A stretch of 8,883 nt of DNA from contig JBBQTU010000175.1 of NCBI GenBank assembly GCA_038213005.1, positions 1 through 8,883 of the forward strand. Reading direction: 5' to 3'. The DNA is from JBBQTU01 sp038213005 (lineage in GTDB: Bacteria; Planctomycetota; Phycisphaerae; Tepidisphaerales; Tepidisphaeraceae). Shown piece by piece: positions 1 to 6,482 of this stretch. A program made the position numbers and the translations under genes. The notes beneath the pieces are model-generated. The model was not told the origin of the DNA. It saw nothing but the letters and a program-made list of their open reading frames with translations, and did no database searches. The first letter of the stretch is position 1. Each line of letters starts with the position of its first letter.

Positions 1-11
1 GCGATTTCTTA

Positions 12-103
12 GCCCCAACGGGGCGGCATTCGTAAGTCCAGGGTAAGCGTACTCGCGCAGCCCTGGGTAAGAACCATTCACACTGAATGAGCCCTGAGAG
101 GGC
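12..103. repeat. REP-like element with three hairpins
   Basis: Three inverted repeats follow one another with no coding frame. The first is GCCCC (12-16), loop AAC, GGGGC (20-24). The second is CCAGGG (38-43) with CCCTGG (61-66) around a 17-base loop. The third is GCCCT (91-95), loop GAG, AGGGC (99-103). The order 'GCCCCAACGGGGC, then CCAGGGT...CCCTGGG, then GAGCCCTGA-AGGGCGACA' is one I associate with dispersed intergenic repeats in Planctomycetota and some neighbouring phyla. That is recognition from memory, not a search. Only one copy lies in this window. The third hairpin contributes the first codons of a spurious upstream extension of higB, which is one reason to reject the longer start. 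Confidence 0.6.
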
Positions 104-201
104 GACACCTCTTGCAGCACCGTATTCGCTCCAACCACCCGCTGACGCGCAACTTGCATCTGCCCGAAAAAACGGACACGCCTGCGGAAGCCCAGAGCGA
201 C

Positions 202-236
202 TTGACTCTGAACGGATATCATATCAAATTGAGATA
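202..236 (+). promoter_or_regulatory. Candidate higBA promoter and autoregulatory operator
   Basis: TTGACT (202-207) matches the -35 consensus at five of six positions. After 16 bases comes TCAAAT (224-229), four of six for a -10. Overlapping the -10 are repeated and inverted elements: the direct repeat ATATC-ATATC (216-225), the odd palindrome TCAA-A-TTGA (224-232), and TATC/GATA (222-225 and 233-236). HigA-type antitoxins usually repress their own promoter through such repeats. A start point about 7 bases after the -10 would fall at the higB ATG, so the toxin message could be leaderless. That fits the absence of a good Shine-Dalgarno sequence. All of this is inference from pattern. Confidence 0.4.
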
Positions 237-545
237 ATGCGACTGATCGGCCAGGACATGCTTGTCAAAGCGGTCAGGAAACATGCGGACGCGCGCAAGT
301 GGCTCGCGGCGTGGGCGTCCACTGTTGAGGATGCTACGTGGGCGAGCATTGACGAACTGAGAGAAGACTACGCCTCGGCCGACGGCGTAAGGCTTCGCAG
401 CGGAACGATCGTCACTGTATTCAACGTGCGGGGCAACGAGTACCGGCTGATCAGCCACGTGGATTACCGTTTGCAGGTAGTGTTGGCAATGGAATTGTTG
501 ACGCACGGCCAGTACGACAAGGAACAATGGAAGGAACGGTACTAG
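237..545 (+). CDS. higB: HigB-family type II toxin (RelE-fold mRNA interferase)
   Basis: This is a 102-residue protein with the layout of the HigB toxin family. It opens with MRLIG, then has a basic N-terminal helix region (VRKHADARKWLAAW). The centre reads ADGVR..TVFNVRGNEYRLI, and the C-terminus is THGQYDKEQW. Compare the family pattern 'VFNI-GN-YRL...THAEYDK'. Family members cut mRNA on the ribosome and are neutralised by a co-encoded HigA. The frame is open back to 87, but the extra 50 residues are low-complexity and start inside the REP-like repeat. ATG 237 gives the usual length of about 100 residues and the canonical N-terminus. The stop is one base before the earliest possible higA start, so the two genes are co-transcribed with the toxin first, as is typical for higBA. 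No residue loss or frameshift suggests inactivation. Confidence 0.85.
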   Translation: MRLIGQDMLVKAVRKHADARKWLAAWASTVEDATWASIDELREDYASADGVRLRSGTIVTVFNVRGNEYRLISHVDYRLQVVLAMELLTHGQYDKEQWKERY

Positions 546-552
546 AATGCCA

Positions 553-561
553 GAGGTGATC
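553..561 (+). promoter_or_regulatory. Extended Shine-Dalgarno that favours the internal higA start
   Basis: GAGGTGATC is a nine-base perfect complement to the 3' end of 16S rRNA and lies six bases before ATG 568. The alternative start at ATG 547, one base after the higB stop, has only AAGGA (531-535) 11 bases upstream. The site argues for initiation at 568, although the same bases also encode Pro-Glu-Val-Ile if 547 is used. Confidence 0.5.
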
Positions 562-567
562 GCCAAA

Positions 568-966
568 ATGAGCGATGATTCTTATCTACAACTGGTTCAG
601 GCCTTCCCGTTGCGGCGGATTTCGACAGCGGCCGGGCATTCGCAAGCCAAGGCCGTCTATCTGCGTCTGAGCCAGGGCAAGATCGATCGTGGCGGGCGGG
701 CATACCTGGACGTGATGGTGGATCTCATCGCCGATTATGAGCGGCGCTCGGACGACGCAAACGAACTCGGCACGGTGACCGCAGCGGAGTTGGTGCGGCA
801 TCGGCTGGAGCAGCGTGGGATGTCGGTCAGCGCATTGGCGAGAGCGGCTGGGATATCGCAGTCGAATCTTTCGGAAATGCTCAATGGCAAGCGCCAGTGG
901 AGCAAGAGCGCGATCCGGTCGCTTTCTATCTACCTCGGCATCCGTGCGGATCGATTCCTCGCTTGA
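568..966 (+). CDS. higA: HigA-family antitoxin with XRE-type HTH
   Basis: This is a 132-residue antitoxin. Residues 1-18 (MSDDSYLQLVQAFPLRRI) match the N-terminus of the long HigA type that partners PF09907-like HigB toxins: Tyr-Leu, then Phe-Pro-Leu-Arg-x-Ile. Residues 40-62 contain the 'YLDVMVDLIADYE' helix typical of these proteins. Residues 70-132 form a Cro/C1-type helix-turn-helix, with ALARAAGISQSNLSEMLNGK as helices 2 and 3. The protein should bind and neutralise HigB and repress the shared promoter. ATG 547 would add seven codons (MPEVIAK). I prefer 568 because of the strong ribosome-binding site and the family-like MS-x-YL start, but 547 is possible. Confidence 0.87.
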   Translation: MSDDSYLQLVQAFPLRRISTAAGHSQAKAVYLRLSQGKIDRGGRAYLDVMVDLIADYERRSDDANELGTVTAAELVRHRLEQRGMSVSALARAAGISQSNLSEMLNGKRQWSKSAIRSLSIYLGIRADRFLA

Positions 967-995
967 GCGGCGTGATTCGCTGGCAACCAAACGGG

Positions 996-1010
996 CGGCC
1001 GAGGCGGCCG
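996..1010. terminator. Possible GC-rich hairpin after higA
   Basis: CGGCCG (996-1001) and CGGCCG (1005-1010) are separated by AGG, giving a stable short stem 30 bases after the higA stop. No T-tract follows, so it could be a weak terminator or simply part of the GC-rich spacer. Confidence 0.2.
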
Positions 1011-1099
1011 GTCCCACTGAGGACGCGACCTGAAAGTTTGCCGGTTTGGGTTGCGGGTGAAAGCATGGCGGGCGTGGCGATCTTTTTCTCGCACGGAAA

Positions 1100-1154
1100 T
1101 AAGGAAGCGGCTTCGCCGGCGGGAGTTGCTACACCCGAGGGCGGCTGTGCCACG
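1100..1154 (-). repeat. Dispersed repeat, copy A
   Basis: Read on the minus strand from 1154, this stretch aligns with the plus strand from 8777. Over the first 37 bases (1154-1118 against 8777-8813) 30 positions agree without gaps, including blocks CGTGGCACA, CGCCCTCG and TGTAGCAA. Similarity may continue to a shared TCCTTA (1105-1100 and 8827-8832) with a one-base indel. No open frame of recognisable protein crosses it. The core, GTGGCACAG-CCGCCCTCGG, is a motif I associate with Planctomycetota intergenic DNA (from memory). Confidence 0.6.
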
Positions 1155-1179
1155 CTGTGTAGAAACACAAGAGGGATCA

Positions 1180-1195
1180 ACGAGGATCATCTCGT
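1180..1195 (-). terminator. Weak candidate recA terminator
   Basis: On the minus strand, ACGAG, a six-base loop and CTCGT form a 5-bp stem 35 bases after the recA stop. It is followed by a pyrimidine/T-rich run (TGATCCCTCTTGTGTTTCT). A second tiny hairpin, GCCC-ATA-GGGC (1219-1229), sits directly after the stop codon. Neither has a proper U-tract, so Rho-dependent or read-through ending is equally likely. Confidence 0.25.
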
Positions 1196-1229
1196 GGCGG
1201 GCGACGCTTCAGGATGCAGCCCATAGGGC

Positions 1230-2342
1230 CTATGCCTCAGCGGTGGCCGGGAGGCCGGAGGTTTCCTGGGCGCGCTTGGCGTCGATCATGCCTTTGCTGG
1301 ACAGGATCGCCTGGCGGATTTCCTCGGCTACTTCCTTGTTGTCGAAGAGGAACTGCTTGGCGTTTTCGCGGCCCTGGCCCAGCCTGAGGGTCTTGTAGGT
1401 GTACCAGGCGCCGCTCTTCTCGACGATGTTGGCCAGCGCTGCAAGGTCAACCAGGTCGCCTTCATAACTGATGCCGCGGTCGAACATGATGTCAAACTCG
1501 GCGTCGCGGAACGGCGGGGCGATCTTGTTCTTGACCACGCGGGCACGCGTGTGGCAGCCGACCGACTGCTCGCCTTCCTTGATGGTGCTCATGCGGCGCA
1601 CGTCGATACGCACCGATGAATAGAACTTCAGCGCCCGCCCGCCGGGAGTGGTTTCGGGGTTGCCGAACATCACGCCGATTTTTTCGCGGAGCTGGTTGAT
1701 GAAGATCACAGTGGTCTTGCTCTTACTGATGCAGCCGGTGAGTTTTCGCAGGGCCTGGCTCATGAGTCGGGCCTGGAGGCCCATGTGGCTGTCGCCCATT
1801 TCGCCTTCGATTTCCGCCCGGGGGATCAGTGCCGCGACCGAGTCGATGACGACGACATCGACCGCGTTGGACCGCACCAGCAATTCGCAAATCTCCAGTC
1901 CCTGCTCGCCGGTGTCCGGCTGCGAGACCAGCAGGTCTTCGAGCTTCACACCCAGGCGCTTGGCCCACGAGGGATCCAGCGCGTGCTCGGCGTCGATGAA
2001 CGCGGCGACGCCGCCGGCCTTCTGCGCGCTGGCGATGATGTGCAGCGTCAGCGTCGTCTTACCAGAAGATTCCGGGCCGAAGATTTCGATGACCCGGCCG
2101 CGTGGGATGCCGCCGCCACCGAGTGCGATGTCCAGAGACAGCGAGCCGGTGGGGATGCCGTCGATGGTGGCGCTTTGGGAGAGGTCAAGCCGCATCACAG
2201 CGCCTTTGCCGTATTGCTTCTCGATCTGCTGCACGGCCCGCTGCAGCGCTGAATCCTTGGCCGGATCGCGCGAGATGGCGGTGGGCGTCTTCACATCGGC
2301 AGCTTCTTTTTTCGACTCGGGCTTATCGACAACCTTGGCCAT
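1230..2342 (-). CDS. recA: RecA recombinase
   Basis: RecA is the ATP-dependent strand-exchange protein and co-protease that triggers LexA self-cleavage. The product has 370 residues. Visible landmarks are the Walker A GPESSGKTT at 89-97, the Walker B-like VVVIDSVAAL, the loop L1 region (EGEMGDSHMGLQAR), the loop L2 region (FGNPETTPGGRALKF), and the C-terminal core GISYEGDLVDLA...SGAWYTY..LGQGREN. ATG 2342 is chosen because AAAGGA (2357-2352) lies nine bases upstream and the protein then starts MAKVV. The frame stays open to 2450, but those 36 extra codons cover the promoter and operator. Walker A sits about 23 residues later than in E. coli RecA because of a Lys/Glu-rich N-terminal leader. 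The next upstream gene is divergent, so recA is probably monocistronic. Confidence 0.97.
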   Translation of the reverse strand: MAKVVDKPESKKEAADVKTPTAISRDPAKDSALQRAVQQIEKQYGKGAVMRLDLSQSATIDGIPTGSLSLDIALGGGGIPRGRVIEIFGPESSGKTTLTLHIIASAQKAGGVAAFIDAEHALDPSWAKRLGVKLEDLLVSQPDTGEQGLEICELLVRSNAVDVVVIDSVAALIPRAEIEGEMGDSHMGLQARLMSQALRKLTGCISKSKTTVIFINQLREKIGVMFGNPETTPGGRALKFYSSVRIDVRRMSTIKEGEQSVGCHTRARVVKNKIAPPFRDAEFDIMFDRGISYEGDLVDLAALANIVEKSGAWYTYKTLRLGQGRENAKQFLFDNKEVAEEIRQAILSSKGMIDAKRAQETSGLPATAEA

Positions 2343-2358
2343 GATGCGTAGTCCTTTG

Positions 2359-2378
2359 GTTCTGGGTTTGTTCGGAAC
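2359..2378 (-). promoter_or_regulatory. Putative LexA/SOS operator of recA
   Basis: The plus strand carries GTTC (2359-2362), seven bases, then GTTC (2370-2373): the GTTC-N7-GTTC direct repeat known as the LexA box of Alphaproteobacteria. A third half-site, GAAC (2375-2378), abuts it and makes GTTC-G-GAAC. The element falls between the -10 and the Shine-Dalgarno of recA, over the expected start point, which is where a repressor would act. No lexA gene is in the window, and the LexA motif of this lineage is not known to me, so the assignment is by position and resemblance. Confidence 0.5.
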
Positions 2379-2379
2379 G

Positions 2380-2407
2380 ATTCTAAGAGGTTTTGTCGCC
2401 GATGCAA
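2380..2407 (-). promoter_or_regulatory. Sigma70-like promoter of recA
   Basis: On the minus strand, TTGCAT (2407-2402) and TAGAAT (2385-2380) are separated by 16 bases. The -10 matches TATAAT at five of six positions and the -35 only at its TTG. The predicted start, near 2373, gives a leader of about 30 bases that contains the ribosome-binding site AAAGGA. Confidence 0.5.
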
Positions 2408-2537
2408 GAGCTTCTTTGTGGCCGGCCTGCGCGTTAGAATGCTCGCTCATGGTTCTGTGCTGGCGATGCGGCGTGCCTCAGACCTTTGAGGTTGTGCCTG
2501 ATCGCCGCTGAACCCAAATCGCATCGGACGTGTGATC

Positions 2538-3149
2538 ATGGCCGTGGCTGAAGCCGAAGCAGTGGCAACCCGCGAGTGTCCCGCCTGTGGCGGCACCATG
2601 GAGCAGACCCAGACCATCTGTGCCCAGTGCCGGGCGCAGTTGGAGGCACAGGTCATGTCCGCGCCAGCGCCGATGGCGACGGTGCCCGTGAACATCACAC
2701 CGGTCGTGAGAATCCGGACGAGCCCGCAACCCGAGCAGGCTTCGGTTTCCCTGCGCCCCCCCGCGGCACCATCACCGTCGCCAGCCGCGCACGGATCGGC
2801 TCAGCATGTTGGGCGTTTGGAATCCCGCAGCCGCTGGCAGCACAGCGTGATCGCCGTTGGGTTGGTGGTGCTGGCGGCGGGCATAGCCTTCGGATTGTGG
2901 TCCTTCCTGACGCCGCATGCACCCGAGGCGGATGATGCCGCTTCCCCAACGACGCCGCCGGTGGCGCATGAGGCGCGGCCTCCGACTGCAGCCATCGCCC
3001 CTGTAGCGCCAGCGCCGGCTGGTCAGCCCAGACTACAGCCCTCCACCGCGCCGACGACGGCGCCCAGCCGCACCAGCCGCGCGGCGACCAAGCCCGCCAA
3101 TCGCCCAACAACCAGGCCCGCAACATCAACCGCAGGGCAGCCTAAGTAG
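2538..3149 (+). CDS. Zinc-ribbon, single-TM protein with Pro/Thr-rich tail; function unknown
   Basis: I do not recognise a named family. The 203-residue product has a small zinc-ribbon-like N-terminus with CPAC at 14-17 and CAQC at 28-31. A Pro/Ala/Ser-rich linker follows, with basic residues just before the membrane (RLESRSRW, 93-100). One hydrophobic segment spans about 103-125 (HSVIAVGLVVLAAG...LWSF). The tail, 130-203, is almost only Pro, Ala, Thr, Ser and Arg (for example NRPTTRPATST). The zinc ribbon is probably cytoplasmic and the tail exported. A GTG at 2532 would add two codons, and neither start has a clear Shine-Dalgarno. The gene diverges from recA. It ends three bases from the convergent outer-membrane factor gene. 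Opposing frames here lack any domain, so I prefer this strand. Confidence 0.7.
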   Translation: MAVAEAEAVATRECPACGGTMEQTQTICAQCRAQLEAQVMSAPAPMATVPVNITPVVRIRTSPQPEQASVSLRPPAAPSPSPAAHGSAQHVGRLESRSRWQHSVIAVGLVVLAAGIAFGLWSFLTPHAPEADDAASPTTPPVAHEARPPTAAIAPVAPAPAGQPRLQPSTAPTTAPSRTSRAATKPANRPTTRPATSTAGQPK

Positions 3150-3152
3150 CCG

Positions 3153-4499
3153 TCAACTCACCTGCTTCGTCTTCACCGCATCGGCCAGGATTCCCTGCGA
3201 GCGCCAGAGCGAGAGGATGTTGATCTTCTGGTCAATCTGTTCGCGAGTCAGTTCCAATTCGGCCTGCAGCACGCTGACTTCGGCGGTGAGGCGATCGAGA
3301 TTGCTGGCGTTGCCGAGACGCTGTGACGCCTGGGCCAGGCGAAGCGATTCGCGTGAGGCGTCGACACTGGCCTGCAGATCTACCAGACGGTGTGCATTGG
3401 AGTCCAGCTTGCCGACGGCGATGTCGAGGTCTTTCCAGACCAGACGCTTGATGCGGGACTCTTCCAGGGCAAACTGCCGGTAGCGCGACCATGCGGTGCG
3501 CACGGCGGCTTCGATCTGTCCAGCCGAGAAGATCGGCAGGTTGACCGAGAGCACACTGGTGAGGTCACTGCCCAGATTGTCGGGGTTGCTCGCCAGCAGT
3601 CTCTCGACGTTGAGCGAAACCGAAGGGTAATACTGTCCTACCGCGCGGCGGACCTCCTGCCGGGCCGCCTGCAAGGCCAGTGCCGCGGCCTGATAGTCCT
3701 GCCGATGCTCAAGCCCCTTGGCATAGAGATCGTCCATCGGCGTCAGAGCGGCCGGGGCGGGCAGTTCGTCCTGTAGCGGGCAAGCGAGATCCTTCTGCCC
3801 GATCAGGAACGCGAGCGTGCTGCGGCCCTGGCGAATCGCCTGCTCCACCTGGGTAAGGCTGGCGCGGGTGTTGGCAAGCAGCGCGCGGTTCTGGGAGACG
3901 GTCAGTTCGGTGGCGATGCCCTGATCACGGCGGACGATCGAGTCGCGAAGCGCCTCTTCTTCGCTGGCGATGGTGCGCAGCAGCACGTCCCTCGATCGCT
4001 CCGACGACAGAACCCCGTAGTAGGTCGTTCCGATATTCAGAAAGATCGACTCGCGCACATCCAGAAGCACCTGCTCCTGCTGCTGCGCTGTCAGGCCGGC
4101 CGCCTTCAGGCTTGCGACATCCTGGAAACCGCGAAAGAGGTTGACGCTGCCGCCGACCTGCGTGCTCCATGAGTAATGACTGGCCCCCCGGGCCGGCTGG
4201 CTCTGCCAGGCGTCCTGAGCGGCGGCATTGACGGTCGGGAGGAAACTCCAGGCGACGCGATCGCGCTCGATCAGCGCCTGGACATAGGTCTCGCCGGTTT
4301 TGGAGAGCTCCTCATAGTACGTATTGGCCTGGGTCAGCGCCTCGGCCAGCGAGAGCTTCTTCGCGGGGGCAATCGGGCGCGTGGCGGGCATCCCCTGGTC
4401 CAGTACCGCGCGGTAAAGCGCGACATCCTTCTGCTGGTTCACACAGCCGGCGAGGCCGATAGCCAGCCCCAACCCCGCGGCAATCCTGTTATGTTTCAT
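3153..4499 (-). CDS. TolC-family outer-membrane efflux lipoprotein
   Basis: This 448-residue protein is the outer-membrane channel of the exporter encoded by the three preceding genes. A type II signal peptide ends in the lipobox LAGC with Cys19 as the predicted acylated residue. Two structurally repeated outer membrane efflux domains follow, roughly 48-240 and 255-440. They show the long amphipathic helices, the 'LSLAEAL' entry helix, NLFRGFQD (strand into periplasmic helix), and the second-repeat counterpart NLPIFSAGQIEAAVR. The length is usual for the family. ATG 4499 overlaps the permease stop as ATGA and has GAGGT five bases upstream, so it is translationally coupled and last in the operon. 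Its presence implies an outer membrane. Like NodT-type members it is lipid-anchored, unlike E. coli TolC. Confidence 0.9.
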   Translation of the reverse strand: MKHNRIAAGLGLAIGLAGCVNQQKDVALYRAVLDQGMPATRPIAPAKKLSLAEALTQANTYYEELSKTGETYVQALIERDRVAWSFLPTVNAAAQDAWQSQPARGASHYSWSTQVGGSVNLFRGFQDVASLKAAGLTAQQQEQVLLDVRESIFLNIGTTYYGVLSSERSRDVLLRTIASEEEALRDSIVRRDQGIATELTVSQNRALLANTRASLTQVEQAIRQGRSTLAFLIGQKDLACPLQDELPAPAALTPMDDLYAKGLEHRQDYQAAALALQAARQEVRRAVGQYYPSVSLNVERLLASNPDNLGSDLTSVLSVNLPIFSAGQIEAAVRTAWSRYRQFALEESRIKRLVWKDLDIAVGKLDSNAHRLVDLQASVDASRESLRLAQASQRLGNASNLDRLTAEVSVLQAELELTREQIDQKINILSLWRSQGILADAVKTKQVS

Positions 4500-5704
4500 T
4501 CGTACCTCAATGCGTCGATCGGATTCAGCTTGGCGGCACGCCGGGCCGGGTAATAGCCGAAGAATATCCCTACGCTCATGGAGAACCCCAGCCCCAGGGC
4601 GATGCTGAACGAGGTGACCGTCGCCTGCAACGTGGTGGCCATCGACAGGATGGCTGCGAGAACTAATCCCGCCAGCACGCCGATCACGCCGCCCGAGGCG
4701 CTCATGATGACCGCCTCGATCAGAAACTGCCGCAGGATGTCGCGGTCCTTGGCGCCGATGGCTTTGCGCACGCCGTTTTCGCGCGTGCGCTCGGTCACGG
4801 TCACCAGCATGATGTTCATGATTCCGATCCCGCCCACGAGCAGCGAGATGCTCGCGATGCCGCCGGCCAGCAGCGCCAGGATATGGTTCATGTTGTCGGC
4901 CATCTGGAGTATCTCGGCCTGGTTACGGATGTTAAAGTCATTGTCGAGGTCATCCTGGAGGTGGTGTCGCTTGCGCAGCAGTTTCGTTGCCAGATCCTGG
5001 ATCGTGGCCAGCTCCGTCTCGCTATTGGCGCGGATGTCGATCTCGTTGAGGTAGTCGATTCCGACGACCTGTTTCATGGCGACCGAATAGGGGATCAGCA
5101 CCTGGTCGTCCGGGTTGAACCACCCCTGGTCGCCCTTGCTCTTGAGGACGCCGATGACGCGGAAGTTGATCCCGTTGAGCTTGATGAACTCGTTGCAGGC
5201 GGCTTCCTGGCCGAAGAGGTTTTCGGCCGTCGTCGAGCCGATGACGGCGACGCGCGACATGGCATCGCATTCGGCATCGTTGAACAACCGTCCCTTCTCG
5301 ATCTCAAAATTACGGATGGGGAAATAGGTGACGCTGGTGCCCATGAGGCTGGTGCGGGCATTCTTGCCCAGGTGTTTGGCCTGCACACTTCCGCGCACCA
5401 CAGGCGCCAGGTCGCGGATCTGAGACACCTTCTTAATCAGCGCCTCGGCATCGTCCAGCGTGAGGTTCTGCTGCTGGCCGGACATGACGCCGCCGGTTCC
5501 ACGCTGGCCGGGCGAGACCACCAGAAGATTCGTGCCCATCGCGGAGATACGGCCCATCATGTTCGCCTTGGCCGCCGCGACCAGCGCCAGCACGAAGATC
5601 ACCGCGGTGACGCCGATGATGATTCCGAGCATCGCCAGGACCGACCGCATCCGATTGGCCCAGAGGCTGCGTAGCGCCACCTTCACAATGATCCAGATCA
5701 TCAT
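4496..5704 (-). CDS. MacB-like ABC transporter permease (FtsX/MacB_PCD)
   Basis: The 402-residue permease has the type VII ABC (MacB/FtsX/LolCE) topology. TM1 is at about 21-43. A large periplasmic domain spans about 44-270 and includes the early 'MGTNLLVVSPG' motif of MacB. TM2 is at about 275-301, TM3 at 328-354 and TM4 at 363-385. The cytoplasmic coupling segment ERTRENGVRKAIGA (305-318) contacts the ATPase, and the C-terminus PARRAAKLNPIDALRYE is characteristic. Such proteins are mechanotransducers: they do not move substrate through the membrane but drive the periplasmic adaptor and channel. In E. coli MacB this region is fused to the ATPase; here it is a separate chain. ATG 5704 overlaps the ATPase stop by four bases (ATGA). 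A second ATG at 5701 is also possible. Confidence 0.93.
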   Translation of the reverse strand: MMIWIIVKVALRSLWANRMRSVLAMLGIIIGVTAVIFVLALVAAAKANMMGRISAMGTNLLVVSPGQRGTGGVMSGQQQNLTLDDAEALIKKVSQIRDLAPVVRGSVQAKHLGKNARTSLMGTSVTYFPIRNFEIEKGRLFNDAECDAMSRVAVIGSTTAENLFGQEAACNEFIKLNGINFRVIGVLKSKGDQGWFNPDDQVLIPYSVAMKQVVGIDYLNEIDIRANSETELATIQDLATKLLRKRHHLQDDLDNDFNIRNQAEILQMADNMNHILALLAGGIASISLLVGGIGIMNIMLVTVTERTRENGVRKAIGAKDRDILRQFLIEAVIMSASGGVIGVLAGLVLAAILSMATTLQATVTSFSIALGLGFSMSVGIFFGYYPARRAAKLNPIDALRYE

Positions 5705-6405
5705 GGCGCCACTCCCGCCGCCAGTTCGAGCGGAACCGGCGGCACCGCGACCCGCCCGTCACAGAGGTAGATCTCGCGACGGCAGTATCGCGCGATGGCC
5801 GGGTCGTGCGTGACGACGATGATCGTACGCCCCTGGCGATTGAGGTTCCTGAACAGTTGCATGATCTCCGCGCCCGTGTGCGAATCCAGAGCACCTGTGG
5901 GCTCGTCGGCCAGCACGATGGCAGGGTCGGTCACGATGGCGCGGGCGATGGAGACACGCTGACGCTGCCCGCCGGAGAGCTGATTGGGCTGGTGGTGCAT
6001 GCGATCTTCCAGCGCCACCGTCTGCAAGGCGCGGATGGCGGCGGCGCGGGCCTCGGCTTGCCGGCCGGCGTAGAGCAGCGGCAACTCAACATTCTCCAGC
6101 GCGCTCATCCTGGGCAGCAGGTTGAACGTCTGGAACACAAACCCGATCCGCTGATTGCGGATCTCGGCGAGTCGATTGCCTGAGAGCTTTGATACATCCT
6201 CGCCGGCCAGCACATACTGTCCGGAATCCGGCGTATCGAGGCAGCCCAGGATGTTCATCAGCGTGCTCTTGCCGCTGCCGGAGGGACCGCGCACGGCGAT
6301 CATCTCACCGGCGTCGATGTGCAGACTCACGCCATCGAGCGCCCGGACGATCTGCCCGCCCAGTTCATAAGCCTTGACGATGTCTTGTGCCTGAATCATG
6401 GCCAT
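5701..6405 (-). CDS. MacB/LolD-like ABC transporter ATP-binding protein
   Basis: The 234-residue nucleotide-binding subunit is complete. It has Walker A GPSGSGKST (40-48), Q-loop Gln92 in FQTFNLLP, signature LSGGQRQR (143-150), Walker B IVLADEP with Asp167-Glu168, D-loop GALDS and switch His200 in VTHD. FQTFNLLPRMSALENVELPL and DEPTGALDS are hallmarks of the LolD/MacB/FtsE subgroup. It powers the MacB-like permease encoded by the overlapping next gene. The frame extends to a GTG at 6435 and has three consecutive ATGs (6411, 6408, 6405). I chose 6405 because AGGAGG lies exactly six bases before it. The adaptor gene ends 77 bases upstream, so one transcript is likely. Confidence 0.94.
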   Translation of the reverse strand: MAMIQAQDIVKAYELGGQIVRALDGVSLHIDAGEMIAVRGPSGSGKSTLMNILGCLDTPDSGQYVLAGEDVSKLSGNRLAEIRNQRIGFVFQTFNLLPRMSALENVELPLLYAGRQAEARAAAIRALQTVALEDRMHHQPNQLSGGQRQRVSIARAIVTDPAIVLADEPTGALDSHTGAEIMQLFRNLNRQGRTIIVVTHDPAIARYCRREIYLCDGRVAVPPVPLELAAGVAP

Positions 6406-6411
6406 CATCAT

Positions 6412-6417
6412 CCTCCT
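6412..6417 (-). promoter_or_regulatory. Perfect Shine-Dalgarno before triple ATG of the ATPase gene
   Basis: AGGAGG is followed directly by ATGATGATGGCCATG. Spacings to the candidate ATGs are 0, 3, 6 and 12 bases, so the third ATG (6405) is best placed. This independent site allows the ATPase to be translated without coupling to the adaptor gene. Confidence 0.6.
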
Positions 6418-6482
6418 CGCTCGCGCCTCGATCACGACCTCAATATCGGCGAATCTCCGTCACCCTGTTTTATCGTGACCCC

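Noticed and set aside
87..236. A 50-codon N-terminal extension of the HigB toxin
   Set aside because: It begins inside the REP-like hairpin, has no family similarity, and covers the promoter/operator; ATG 237 gives the normal family length.
2343..2450. A 36-codon N-terminal extension of RecA starting at 2450
   Set aside because: It spans the promoter and SOS-like box; the well-spaced AAAGGA points to 2342.
1648..2511. Long plus-strand open frame opposite recA
   Set aside because: It is antisense to an unmistakable RecA and Ser/Ala-rich without any domain; a GC-codon shadow.
2695..3129. Minus-strand open frame opposite the zinc-ribbon gene
   Set aside because: It is Trp/Arg/Pro-rich with no domain or start signal; the plus strand offers paired Cys motifs and a TM helix.
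4883..5674. 263-codon plus-strand frame opposite the permease
   Set aside because: It is rich in Asp/Val/His/Arg, typical of the antisense frame of a membrane protein gene, and has no motif.
6459..6479. GTCAC/GTGAC inverted repeat between adaptor and ATPase genes as a terminator or attenuator
   Set aside because: The stem is only 5 bp with an 11-base loop and no U-tract, and the operon logic argues for read-through.
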